A stretch of DNA of 64,000 bases from Microbacterium sp. SZ1 (GTDB taxonomy: Bacteria; Actinomycetota; Actinomycetes; Actinomycetales; Microbacteriaceae): positions 1-64,000 of the forward strand of contig NZ_LPVV01000006.1 of NCBI RefSeq assembly GCF_002362255.1, in the 5' to 3' direction. Positions 18,114-26,713 of this stretch are shown here, one piece after another. The notes beneath the pieces are model-generated. The model was not told the origin of the DNA and searched no databases. It saw only the letters and a list, made by a program, of their open reading frames with translations. The first letter of the stretch is position 1. Each line of letters opens with the position of its first letter. A program made the position numbers and the translations under genes.

Positions 18114-21100
18114 TCAGATCGTTCGACGACGGCGCCGCACGGCCACGGCGCCCGCTCCGAGGAGCGCGATCGCGAACAGGATGCCGAGCGTCGGCACCTC
18201 CGCGCCCGTCACCGCGAGTGCGCCCGTGGCCGTGATGCGGATGTCGGCCCAGCCGATCAGTGCGCCGGAGTCGGAGTACACCGCGATCCGGTGGGCGCCC
18301 AGCGCGGCATCCGATGGAATCACGACCGAGAAGGTGCCGGCGGCCGATGCCGTGCCGCTCGCGAGCAGCACCGGGTCGGAGTACATCCACACCGCGATCC
18401 GCTCCCCCGCGTGGTCGCCGCGGACCGACACCGTGACGGTCTCGCCGCGCGCGGCCGTGCTCGGGTTCACCGTCACGCCGTTGCGGTTGTCATCCGTCAG
18501 CGCAGAGCCCGGCAGAGGCGGAGTCTGACCACCGGGGGTCTCCCCGCCCGGGTTCTCGCCGCCGGGGTTCACCGCGGCCGGCAGCGTGCCCACGCGCAGG
18601 GCCTCGGAGGCGAAGCCGTCCGCGAACCACCACACCGGTCGCTGGCCGTTCACCGCGAGCGACGCGGGCGCGGTGGCGAAGCCCTCGTTGTTGATGTCCG
18701 GCATGCCCGCGGGACGCGCGTAGTGCGCGATCCCCGGCGCGTTCGTGCCGTTCAGCGTGATCTGGGCCGAGCGCCCGCCACATCCGTCGTCGCACACCGC
18801 CCACAGCACGCCGAGCACGCTGTCGTAGTCCAGCGCCATGACTCCCGCCAGTCTCGGCGCGATCTCCGAGACGAGCACGGCCGACCCGTCGCCGTTCAGC
18901 GCGAACGCGTACACGTGGCCGTTGTCCTCGACCGCGACGAGGAACAGCCCGTCACCGTGCCCCGAGTAGTCGGCCGGGTCGTAGGCCGCGCCCGTGTTCT
19001 GATCGAACAGCTTCCCGGCGAGCGCCGAGTCCGGCACCCACTGGACCGCTTCCATGCCGAGGTTCGCTCCCACCGCCGGCAGCTGCGACGTGAGGTCCCA
19101 CTCCTGCTCGGCGACCAGGTCGCCGGCCGCGGCCTCAGGGTCGACCTTCAGCACGGTGTTCTGGTTCACGCCCTTCGCGCTGTTGTCGCGCTCCGAGGCG
19201 ACGTACACGAAGCCGTCGCCGTCGACCGTGATGCCCTCGGTGTCGGGCCCGGCGGCGGAGGGATTCGCCGCATCCTTCTGGAAGCGCACGCGCTTGCCCG
19301 CCTCCCAGCCGGAGATCGTCGAGAACGACCCGTCCGCGTGCGCGTCGAGCTTCCAGATTCGACCCTCCCCGTTGTCGACGGCCCACAGGATCGCGCCGTC
19401 GGCGGTCTCCTGCACGTCGAGGCCGGAGCTGTCCTCGAGGAACGTCGGTGCGGTGTCGAGCACCCGCACCTCGGCCGAACCCGGCCACGGCGAGACCGCG
19501 ATCTCACCGGCGCACACGTTCGCCTCGCCCTTGGTGTCCTTCGCGGTGCTCGCGAACGGTCCGGTCGTGTCGGGGCAGCGACCCCAGGTCGTGGCCGCGT
19601 GACCGGCGCCCCAGGTGGTGGAGTCGACCAGCAGGTCGCCGTCGAAGACCCGCACGGCGTCTCCGTCGCCGAGTCCGAACCCGAGCTGGGCGCGCTCGAT
19701 CACGAGGTAGCCGCCCGCCGCGATCGTCGTTCCCGCCGGAATGGCGTAGGAGTGCGCGTCGTCGTCGTCCTTCACGACGACGCCTGACACGTCGAGCACG
19801 GCATCCGTCGGGTTCACGAGCTCGACCCAGTCGTCGGGCGATCCGCCGTCCGACTCGACCTCGTTGATGCGCACGGGGTTGCCGCACGCATTGCGCAGAC
19901 CCTTCGTGGAGACGGCGATGTCGACGATGTCGCCGGTGCCGTCGGCACAACGCGCCAGCACCCCGGCGGCATGCGCCGCGTATGCGTGCTCGTCGACCGT
20001 GTTGCCGTTCGCGTCGCGCAGGGTCGCGGTATCGCCGTTGCCCAGACCGAAGACGAAGTGCGTCGGCTGGTCGAACACGAAGTAGGCGCCGGGCGCGAGG
20101 ACCGTGCCCGCAGGCAGCGGAGTGGCCTCGTCGGCGTGACCGACGGGGTCGTCGTCCATGACCGTCCAGCCGGAGATGTCCACGGGCGTGATGCCGACGT
20201 TCACGACCTCGATCCAGTCGGTCGTGTCGCCGTTCGACTCGATCTCGTTGATCACGACGTCCGGGACCACGCAGGAGTTCGCAGCGCCCTGGGTCGCGTG
20301 GGCGAGGGCGAACACGCCCGCGCCGTCGGGGCAGCGGGCGAAGGTGGCCGCGACGAAGTCGCCGTCGATCGCGGCGTGACCGGTCCAGGGCAGGGTGTCG
20401 TCGATGATCGTGCCCGTGGCATCGAACAGGCGGATGCGGTCGGCGCTGCCGATGCCGATCGGCTCGCGGAACGGCGCCTCGACGCCGCCGACCATGCCGA
20501 CGGACGCCTCGTCCACGACGAGGAACTCGCCGGCTCCGATCGTCGTGCCGGGGAGGAACTGCCACCGGTGGTCGTCGGAGTTGTCGCGGATCTCGTAGCC
20601 CGAGATGTCGAGGACCTCGTCGCCCGGGTTGTAGAACTCCACCCAGTCAGCCGGCTGCGAGTCGACCTCGTTGATGACGATCGATCCGGCGACCGGCGCG
20701 TTCGACGGGAACACGTTCGCCACTCCCTTGGTGGGCTCGGCCGTGGTCGCCCACTCGACGGCGCCGTCGACATCGCGCGCGCCCCACGTCGCGGTGGCGT
20801 GCCCCGTCCACGAGGTCTCGTCGACGATGGCGCCGAGCGGGTCGAACAGGCGCACCTGGTCGTCCTTGCCGAGCCCGAAGTCGAACTGCCCGACGCCCGA
20901 GCCGGAGTCCAACTGGTCGATCGCGAGATACGCGCCGGCTGCGACGACCGTGCCCTCGGGGAAGGTGTACGAATTCCCGTCGCTGTTGTCCTTCACGACG
21001 AAGCCGCCGAGATCGACCTCGGTCCCCGAGGTGTTCAGGAACTCGATCCAGTCGCCGGGGACGCCCCCGTCGGACTCGACCTCGTTGATGCGGATGCCGG

Positions 21101-21197
21101 ATTCGGCGCCGGTGGCGGACAGGGGGACGGCGAGCAGTGCGGCGGCGCCGAGCGCGCCGACCGTGGTGATCGCCGCCGCGGAACGCAGGCGGGACAT
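18114..21197 (-). CDS. sortase-anchored surface protein: four lamin-tail domains plus beta-propeller
   Basis: A 1027-residue exported protein. A signal peptide (about 1-30, ending PLSATGA) is followed by four lamin-tail domain (LTD) copies, each opening INEVES or INEVDS/INEIES with DWIEF/DWVEL a few residues later. Next comes a roughly 300-residue region resembling an esterase-like/phytase-type propeller (SSGLDVQETADG, DTEGITVDGDGFVYVASER). Then follow a Gly/Pro linker, an Ig-like domain and a sorting signal: LAVTG, a hydrophobic helix and RRRRR. LAXTG is the class E sortase motif of high-GC actinobacteria, so the protein should be linked to the cell wall. AGGAG precedes the ATG at 21197. Function is unknown; LTDs occur with secreted nucleases and phosphoesterases. 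Confidence 0.85.
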   Translation of the reverse strand: MSRLRSAAAITTVGALGAAALLAVPLSATGAESGIRINEVESDGGVPGDWIEFLNTSGTEVDLGGFVVKDNSDGNSYTFPEGTVVAAGAYLAIDQLDSGSGVGQFDFGLGKDDQVRLFDPLGAIVDETSWTGHATATWGARDVDGAVEWATTAEPTKGVANVFPSNAPVAGSIVINEVDSQPADWVEFYNPGDEVLDISGYEIRDNSDDHRWQFLPGTTIGAGEFLVVDEASVGMVGGVEAPFREPIGIGSADRIRLFDATGTIIDDTLPWTGHAAIDGDFVAATFARCPDGAGVFALAHATQGAANSCVVPDVVINEIESNGDTTDWIEVVNVGITPVDISGWTVMDDDPVGHADEATPLPAGTVLAPGAYFVFDQPTHFVFGLGNGDTATLRDANGNTVDEHAYAAHAAGVLARCADGTGDIVDIAVSTKGLRNACGNPVRINEVESDGGSPDDWVELVNPTDAVLDVSGVVVKDDDDAHSYAIPAGTTIAAGGYLVIERAQLGFGLGDGDAVRVFDGDLLVDSTTWGAGHAATTWGRCPDTTGPFASTAKDTKGEANVCAGEIAVSPWPGSAEVRVLDTAPTFLEDSSGLDVQETADGAILWAVDNGEGRIWKLDAHADGSFSTISGWEAGKRVRFQKDAANPSAAGPDTEGITVDGDGFVYVASERDNSAKGVNQNTVLKVDPEAAAGDLVAEQEWDLTSQLPAVGANLGMEAVQWVPDSALAGKLFDQNTGAAYDPADYSGHGDGLFLVAVEDNGHVYAFALNGDGSAVLVSEIAPRLAGVMALDYDSVLGVLWAVCDDGCGGRSAQITLNGTNAPGIAHYARPAGMPDINNEGFATAPASLAVNGQRPVWWFADGFASEALRVGTLPAAVNPGGENPGGETPGGQTPPLPGSALTDDNRNGVTVNPSTAARGETVTVSVRGDHAGERIAVWMYSDPVLLASGTASAAGTFSVVIPSDAALGAHRIAVYSDSGALIGWADIRITATGALAVTGAEVPTLGILFAIALLGAGAVAVRRRRRTI

Positions 21198-21263
21198 GGG
21201 TCTCCTGAAGGGATGCAGACGGGTGTCACCCCAGACCACCGAGTGCGGTTTGCCGCACGGCAT

Positions 21264-21287
21264 CCTTCCGGTGCACGGAAGGTGAAC
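21264..21287 (-). promoter_or_regulatory. repeat elements upstream of the lamin-tail gene
   Basis: On the reverse strand GTTCACC and GTGCACC stand 11 bases apart, the spacing of actinobacterial PhoP boxes. The same stretch also reads as a palindrome CCTTCCG-gtgca-CGGAAGG (21264-21282). Either could be a regulator site. Confidence 0.25.
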
Positions 21288-21343
21288 GCGGGGTTGCCAT
21301 TGCTCGCGACAGCCGAACGGCGCCGGCGAAGGTCTGCGGACCC

Positions 21344-22330
21344 TCAGCCGCGGAAGAACGCCACCCCGAGGTCGGGGTGATCGACGAAGACGCCGTCGAC
21401 ACCGGTGCGCGCGATCACGTCCCACTCGGCTTCGTAGTCGCCGAAGGCCTCCTTGCCGCCCGCACCGCGGAACTCCTTTGCGAGGAACCGATTCTCCGGT
21501 CGGCACGTCCAGGTGAACACCGTCAGCCCCCGCGCATGAGCATCGGCCACGATCGTGTTGCCCTTCTCGAGCAGCATCTTCTTGTCGACGCTGATGCCGT
21601 CGACCGATCCGATCAGCGCGTCGAGCCCACGCGGAGTGACAGTCGCCGCGTAGGTCGGCGCGTGCATCCCGTGCGTCACGACCAGATCGTACGGGCTCCC
21701 GCCCGCCTCGATCAGGTAGACGTAGGACGCGGGGACGCCACGGTCTCGCAACTCCCCCAGCACCGTCGACTCGAACGACTCGACGATGAGCGGCAGCTGG
21801 CCCTCGCTCCAGCCGGCGGCCCGTAGTTCCGCGGCGATGAGGGGCGCCAGCGGCATCCCGATGCTCGTGAAGTAGGTGGCGTGCTTCACCTCGAGCACCA
21901 CCCCGATCTCGCGCCCGTGCTCGCTCGACCCCTCGCGCACGATGTCGAGAACGTCGACGAGCCGCAGGATCGGCTGGGCACCGTCGAAGCTCGCGCTCGA
22001 CGGGCGCACATCGGAGAGCCGCTCGCGACTGCGCAGCGTCGACAGCTCATCCCAGGTGAAATCCTCGGTGAACCAGCCGGTCAGCGCCTCGCCGTCGATC
22101 CGCTTGGTCGTCTTGCGATCCGCGAACTCCGGATGCTGCGCCACATCCGTCGTCCCGGAGATCTCGTTCTCGTGGCGGACGATGAGCACGCCGTCCTTCG
22201 TGGCCACGACGTCGGGTTCGACCGCATCCACCCCCATCGCGAGCGCGAGCTCGTACGACGACCGCGTGTGCTCCGGTCGGTAGCCGGGGGCACCGCGATG
22301 CCCGATGACGAGGGGAGAATTCCTGGGCAC
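21344..22330 (-). CDS. glycerophosphodiester phosphodiesterase
   Basis: A 328-residue GDPD-fold enzyme that hydrolyses glycerophosphodiesters to sn-glycerol-3-phosphate and an alcohol. Family residues are visible: His11-Arg12 (HRGAPG), Glu38 and Asp40 (VEPD) and His53 (VRHE). No signal peptide is present, so it is probably cytoplasmic. The GTG at 22330 was chosen because it places HRG at residue 11 and follows TACGCT by exactly 6 bases (leaderless pattern); the frame is open 68 codons further without support. Confidence 0.9.
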   Translation of the reverse strand: MPRNSPLVIGHRGAPGYRPEHTRSSYELALAMGVDAVEPDVVATKDGVLIVRHENEISGTTDVAQHPEFADRKTTKRIDGEALTGWFTEDFTWDELSTLRSRERLSDVRPSSASFDGAQPILRLVDVLDIVREGSSEHGREIGVVLEVKHATYFTSIGMPLAPLIAAELRAAGWSEGQLPLIVESFESTVLGELRDRGVPASYVYLIEAGGSPYDLVVTHGMHAPTYAATVTPRGLDALIGSVDGISVDKKMLLEKGNTIVADAHARGLTVFTWTCRPENRFLAKEFRGAGGKEAFGDYEAEWDVIARTGVDGVFVDHPDLGVAFFRG

Positions 22331-22417
22331 GCTCTCAGCGTAGAACACGCGCGCGACACGCCAGGGCGGGTATCGTGGAGGAAAGCGACCTACAACCCCT
22401 TTGGAGTGAGGCCCACC

Positions 22418-23347
22418 ATGAGCAATTTCGCTTTCAACAACCCGGCGTTCCAGCAGCAGGATCCGCGGAACGTCGCGACCTACCCCGGGGCTCCGCAGGG
22501 CGCTCAGGGTGCGCAGGCCGCCTCGTTCCAGCACGGGACGATGGATGCCGCCGCGAACGCGCAGCTGGAGGGCATGTACGCCGCTCCGCCGGCCGGCGCC
22601 ATCGAGACCGACCGCATGTCGGTCGAGGACACGGTCTGGAAGACCGCCGGTCTCTTCGCCATCCTCCTCGTCACCGCCGCTGTCGGCTGGTTCCTGACCC
22701 TCGGCGGCGTCGCAGCCCCCGTGCAGAACCCCTACGACCGGTTCGAGCCGAACCTCCTTCCGTGGGTCGTCGGCGCCCTCGGCGGTTTCGTGCTCGCGAT
22801 GGTGATCTCGTTCACCTCGCGCAAGAAGGTCCGTCCCGCGCTGATCTTCGCCTACGCGGCATTCGAGGGTCTCTTCATCGGAGGCATCTCGGCGTTCTTC
22901 GAGGTCCTGTACCCCGGCATCGTCTTCCAGGCGACGCTCGCCACGGTCTCGGTCGTCGGTGTCACCCTGGCTCTCTTCGCGAGCGGCAAGATCCGCGCGA
23001 CGAAGAAGGCCACGAAGATCTTCATGATCGCGCTGGTCGGCTACCTCGTCTTCTCGCTCATCAACGTCATCCTGACCTGGACCGGCGTGCTGGGTGAAGG
23101 CGCGGCGTTCGGTCTGCTGAGCAAGGTCGAGATCCTCGGCATCCCGCTCGGTGTCATCATCGGCGTCCTCGTCGTCATCATGGCCGCGTACTCGCTGGTG
23201 CTCGACTTCGACCAGATCCAGCAGGGCGTGCGCAACGGCGCTCCCCGCACCTACGGCTGGCTCGGCGCCTTCGGCATCATGGTCACGGTCGTCTGGCTGT
23301 ACGTCGAGATCCTGCGCATCATCGCGATCGTCCGGGGCAACAACTGA
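22418..23347 (+). CDS. Bax inhibitor-1 / YccA-like membrane protein
   Basis: A 309-residue protein. About 85 residues of hydrophilic N-terminus (Gln/Ala/Pro rich) precede seven TM segments, typical of the actinobacterial BaxI_1 family (related to E. coli YccA). Members are thought to act as ion channels or modulators of membrane proteolysis; the role in actinobacteria is untested. Translation starts at 22418 after GGAG (22402-22405), and a TATCGT box at 22371-22376 could be its -10. A clear terminator follows. Confidence 0.88.
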   Translation: MSNFAFNNPAFQQQDPRNVATYPGAPQGAQGAQAASFQHGTMDAAANAQLEGMYAAPPAGAIETDRMSVEDTVWKTAGLFAILLVTAAVGWFLTLGGVAAPVQNPYDRFEPNLLPWVVGALGGFVLAMVISFTSRKKVRPALIFAYAAFEGLFIGGISAFFEVLYPGIVFQATLATVSVVGVTLALFASGKIRATKKATKIFMIALVGYLVFSLINVILTWTGVLGEGAAFGLLSKVEILGIPLGVIIGVLVVIMAAYSLVLDFDQIQQGVRNGAPRTYGWLGAFGIMVTVVWLYVEILRIIAIVRGNN

Positions 23348-23361
23348 CCGCAGCGCTCACG

Positions 23362-23394
23362 AAAGGCCCGTCTCCTCAGGGAGGCGGGCCTTTT
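23362..23394 (+). terminator. rho-independent terminator of the Bax inhibitor gene
   Basis: AAAGGCCCGTCTCC pairs with GGAGGCGGGCCTTT around TCAG, with one G-T wobble, ending in TTTT. Confidence 0.85.
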
Positions 23395-23504
23395 GCCATA
23401 CTCGGGACGAGAAACGCAAGGGGTTGCAGGGTTTTCTCAGCAAAGGCACGCTGGTTAACACGAAGCCCCGGCACCCCGGGGCTCCCGATTTATAGGAGCT
23501 GACC

Positions 23505-23777
23505 ATGAGTTTTCTCGGCTTTCTTCTTCTCGGCCTCATCGCCGGAGCCATCGCCAAGCTGATCCTTCCGGGCAAGCAGGGCGGCGGCTGGTTCGTGACC
23601 CTTCTGCTCGGCGTCGTGGGCGCCCTGCTCGGCGGCTGGCTCGGCGGTCTGATCCTGAACCGCCCGCTCACCGAGTTCTGGGACCTCGGCACCTGGCTCC
23701 TCGCCATCGGCGGTTCGATCATCGTGCTGCTGATCTACGGCCTGATCGTCGGACGCGGCAACAAGTCGCGCGCCTGA
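23505..23777 (+). CDS. GlsB/YeaQ/YmgE family membrane protein
   Basis: A 90-residue protein with three TM segments and the family's glycine-rich turn (GLIAGAIAKLILPG, then LLGVVGALLGGWLGG). The family (transglycosylase-associated) is often stress- or envelope-induced; its biochemical role is unknown. GGAGCTGACC leads into the ATG at 23505. A small GC-rich hairpin (23464-23482) lies in the leader. It stands alone between two terminators. Confidence 0.9.
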   Translation: MSFLGFLLLGLIAGAIAKLILPGKQGGGWFVTLLLGVVGALLGGWLGGLILNRPLTEFWDLGTWLLAIGGSIIVLLIYGLIVGRGNKSRA

Positions 23778-23802
23778 CACCAGCCGCGCGAGCGGCGACG
23801 CA

Positions 23803-23837
23803 GAGAACCCCCTCGGATCATCCGAGGGGGTTTTCTC
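23803..23837. terminator. bidirectional terminator
   Basis: GAGAACCCCCTCGGA pairs with TCCGAGGGGGTTTTCTC. It has a T-run on the forward side and an A/T-rich base on the other, between convergent glsB and the sigma-factor gene. Confidence 0.85.
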
Positions 23838-23841
23838 GTGT

Positions 23842-25134
23842 TCAGGCTCCCGATGCCTTCGCCTCCAGCAGCGCACGCTCCCGGTCGTTACCCGCGAGTG
23901 CTGCGGCCGTCGCGAACTCGCTTCGCGCCTCCGAGTCTCGGCCGAGGCGCAGCAGCAACTCGCCTCTCGTCGCGGGCAGCAGGTGGTACCCACGGAGGGC
24001 GCCGGATGCCGAGAGCTCGTCGATGATGCGTAGCGCGGATGCCGGACCGGTGGCCATCGCGACCGCCGCCGCCCGGTTGAGCTCGACGACGGGCGACGGC
24101 GCGATGCGCCCGAGCGCCTCGTACAGCAGGACGATGCGATCCCAGTCGGTCTCCTCGACCGACGTCGCCACGGCATGGCATTCGGCGATCGCCGCCTGCA
24201 GCCCGTAGGCGCCGCGCCCCCTGCCGCGCGCGTCAGCCTCCGCGAGAGCTGCTCGACCCCGCGCGATGCGGCCGCGGTCCCAGCGACCGCGGTCCTGATC
24301 GGTGAGCAGCACCGGATCGCCGTTCCTGTCGGCCCGGGCGGGGAAGCGCGCGGCCGTGAGCTCCATGAGAGCAAGCAGGCCGAGCGCATCCCTTTCCGCC
24401 GGCATGAGAGCGGTCAGGACGCGGGTGAGACGGATCGCCTCGATACTGAGCTCCGGGCGCATCCAGTCGGCGCCGCTGGATGCCGAGTGCCCCTCGTTGA
24501 AGATGAGATAGAGAACGCCGAGGATCGCCCCGAGACGGTCGGCGCGCTCCTCGCGCGGAGGCAGTTCGAACGGCGCTCTCGCTGCCGCAAGGGTCTTCTT
24601 CGCGCGAACGATGCGCTGCTGCACGGTCGCCGTCGGCACGAGGAACGCTCGTGCGATCTCCTCGCTCGACAGGCCGCCGACGACACGCAGCGTGAGCGCG
24701 ACCTGCGCCTCACGGGACAGCACCGGGTGGCACGAGATGAAGATCAGCCGCAGCACGTCGTCGTCGACGGCATCCGGGTCCCAGGGCAGTGCGTCGACCG
24801 CCTCGTCCTGCTCGCGCTCGAGGTCGTGCGCGAGGGCGGCGATCCGGTCGTCGAGGCGCTCCCTGCGCCGCCACCCGTCGACGGCCTTGCGCTTCGCCAC
24901 CGCCGTGAGCCAGGCCGCGCCGTTGCGCGGCACGCCGTCGACCGGCCACTGCCGGAGTGCGTCGAGGACCGCCTCCTGCGCGAGATCCTCCGCCAGACCG
25001 AAGTCGCCGACCAGGCGCGTGAGCGTGGCGACGATCTTCGCGGACTCGATGCGCCACACAGCGGCGACGGCGCGCTCCGCTGCGTCCCCACCGGGGGCGA
25101 TGCGCGCCGTCTCGCTGTCGTGAGGGTCGGTCAT
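23842..25134 (-). CDS. ECF RNA polymerase sigma factor, ECF42 type
   Basis: A 430-residue extracytoplasmic-function sigma factor with an attached C-terminal domain. Sigma2 spans about 30-95 (DFGLAEDLAQEAVLDALRQW) and sigma4 about 130-185 (LSSEEIARAFLVPTATVQQR). The remaining 240 residues are the helical DUF6596/TPR-like extension that defines ECF42. In that group no anti-sigma gene is present, and control is thought to involve the extension. The ATG lies one base after the stop of the DGPF gene, so the two are translated together, exactly the conserved ECF42-DGPF pairing. Confidence 0.93.
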   Translation of the reverse strand: MTDPHDSETARIAPGGDAAERAVAAVWRIESAKIVATLTRLVGDFGLAEDLAQEAVLDALRQWPVDGVPRNGAAWLTAVAKRKAVDGWRRRERLDDRIAALAHDLEREQDEAVDALPWDPDAVDDDVLRLIFISCHPVLSREAQVALTLRVVGGLSSEEIARAFLVPTATVQQRIVRAKKTLAAARAPFELPPREERADRLGAILGVLYLIFNEGHSASSGADWMRPELSIEAIRLTRVLTALMPAERDALGLLALMELTAARFPARADRNGDPVLLTDQDRGRWDRGRIARGRAALAEADARGRGRGAYGLQAAIAECHAVATSVEETDWDRIVLLYEALGRIAPSPVVELNRAAAVAMATGPASALRIIDELSASGALRGYHLLPATRGELLLRLGRDSEARSEFATAAALAGNDRERALLEAKASGA

Positions 25135-25135
25135 G

Positions 25136-25561
25136 TCACTGCTGGGCGCGCTGCGCCTGCTCCTCGCGCCAGCCCGCTTCCTTCTCGATCCACTCGTTCT
25201 CGGCCGGGAAGTCGGAGGCGTCGGTCACCCGCCGCACCTCGAGGAACGATCCCTTGCCGAGCGGCGCGCGGCGGGCCCACTCGGCTGCCTCCTCACGGCT
25301 GGACACCTCGAGGATCCAGAAGCCGTTGAACAACTCCTTCGTCTCGCCGTAGGGACCGTCGGTGATGAGCGGGGTCTCGGTACTGAAGTCGACGACGAAC
25401 CCCTCGGCGGCATCTGTCAGGCCTTCGCCGGCGGCCAGTACGCCGGCCTTCATCATCGACTCGTTGTACTTCCCCATGGCCTCGATGACCTGCTCGAACG
25501 GCATCTCCTTGTACGCCTCGACGGCCTCATCGGTCGCGCGCATGATCAGCATGTACTTCAT
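25136..25561 (-). CDS. YCII/DGPF-domain protein, partner of the ECF42 sigma factor
   Basis: A 141-residue small protein with the YCII-related fold. The DGPF signature is present as ITDGPYGETKE, and MKYMLIMRATDEA is the usual N-terminus. AGGAG lies 6 bases before the ATG at 25561. DGPF proteins are the regular targets and neighbours of ECF42 sigma factors; their activity is unproven. The stop codon is separated by one base from the sigma-factor start. Confidence 0.92.
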   Translation of the reverse strand: MKYMLIMRATDEAVEAYKEMPFEQVIEAMGKYNESMMKAGVLAAGEGLTDAAEGFVVDFSTETPLITDGPYGETKELFNGFWILEVSSREEAAEWARRAPLGKGSFLEVRRVTDASDFPAENEWIEKEAGWREEQAQRAQQ

Positions 25562-25685
25562 GATGTTCTCCTGTTCGGTGGGGCCGGGATTCGACCCTCT
25601 CATTGAAGACGTCGAACGGGAACGACACGGATCGACATCGCCCCGAGATTTTCTCGAAGTCGTTTCGTGCGCGCTCCGGGCGCGC

Positions 25686-26624
25686 TCAGCTCAGGGCGTC
25701 GACGGCCGTGCGGATGGCGTCGGCCGAGGCTCTCAGCAGTCCGAGTTCGCGTTCGTCCATGGGGGTCTCGCCGAGCGGTACCGCCCCTGCCGCTCCCACC
25801 ACCGACGGCACCGACAGCGCGATGCCCTCGATGCCGTACTCGCCGCCCAGCACTGTCGAGACCGGGAGAACGGCTCGCTCGTCGCGCAGCACGGCCTCGG
25901 CGATGCGGGCGCAGCTCACCCCGATCGCGAGGTTCGTCGCGCCCTTGCCCTGGATGACCGTGTACGCGGCGTCGCGCACCTCGATGGCGATGCGGTCGAG
26001 CTCCTCGGCGGTGAACGGCTCGTCCGCGGGCCAGTCGAGGATCGGCACCGAGCCGATCGTCGCGTTCGACCACAGCGGGAACTCTGTGTCACCGTGCTCG
26101 CCCACGATGTCGGCGTGCACGCTCGCGGTGCTCACCCGGGCGCGGTGCGCGAGGCGCCACCGCAGGCGAGACGTGTCGAGAACGGTGCCGGACCCGAACA
26201 CGCGGTGCGGCGGGAGCCCCGTCACGCGCTGCGCGACGACCGTCATGACGTCGGCGGGATTCGTGACCATGAGGAAGACGGCATCCGGAGCGCGTTCGAC
26301 CAGCTGCGGCAGAAGGCTCTCCAGGAGGCGGGCGTTCGTGCTCGCGAGTTCCATGCGGGTCTGCCCCGGCTGCTGCTTGGCGCCGGCCGTCACCACCACC
26401 ACGTCGCTGCCGTCGACGACCGAGAGATCAGACCCTCCGCTCACGGCCGCCGAGGTGAACTGCGTGCCGTGCGCGAGGTCGAGCACCTCGGCATCCACCT
26501 TCGCCGTCGCGATGTCGTAGAGCGCGACCTCCGCCGCACTCCCCCGGATCAGCGCCGCGTACGCGACGCTCACCCCCACGCTTCCCGCACCGATCACCGT
26601 GAGCTTCGTTCGCGCTGTCGTCAT
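25686..26624 (-). CDS. ldh: L-lactate dehydrogenase family protein
   Basis: A 312-residue NAD-dependent enzyme of the LDH/MDH superfamily. NAD site GAGSVG lies at 12-17. Catalytic residues are Arg90, Arg153 and His177 (GEHGDTEFP). The specificity position in KQQPGQTR is Gln84, not Arg, which favours pyruvate/lactate over oxaloacetate/malate. A CAGGAT box stands 6 bases before the ATG at 26624 (leaderless pattern). It lies downstream of the guaA terminator, so it has its own transcript. Confidence 0.9.
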   Translation of the reverse strand: MTTARTKLTVIGAGSVGVSVAYAALIRGSAAEVALYDIATAKVDAEVLDLAHGTQFTSAAVSGGSDLSVVDGSDVVVVTAGAKQQPGQTRMELASTNARLLESLLPQLVERAPDAVFLMVTNPADVMTVVAQRVTGLPPHRVFGSGTVLDTSRLRWRLAHRARVSTASVHADIVGEHGDTEFPLWSNATIGSVPILDWPADEPFTAEELDRIAIEVRDAAYTVIQGKGATNLAIGVSCARIAEAVLRDERAVLPVSTVLGGEYGIEGIALSVPSVVGAAGAVPLGETPMDERELGLLRASADAIRTAVDALS

Positions 26625-26649
26625 ACGGCCATCCTGCCCGAAGACACGA

Positions 26650-26686
26650 GAACGGGCACGGACCGTTCTTCGGCCCGTGCCCGTTC
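26650..26686 (-). terminator. guaA terminator hairpin
   Basis: GAACGGGCACGG (26650-26661) pairs with CCCGTGCCCGTTC (26674-26686), with an extra inner CCG/CGG pair around TTCTT. It lies just past the guaA stop. Confidence 0.7.
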
Positions 26687-26713
26687 AGCGTCAACGGCGG
26701 AGGAGCATCCCGC

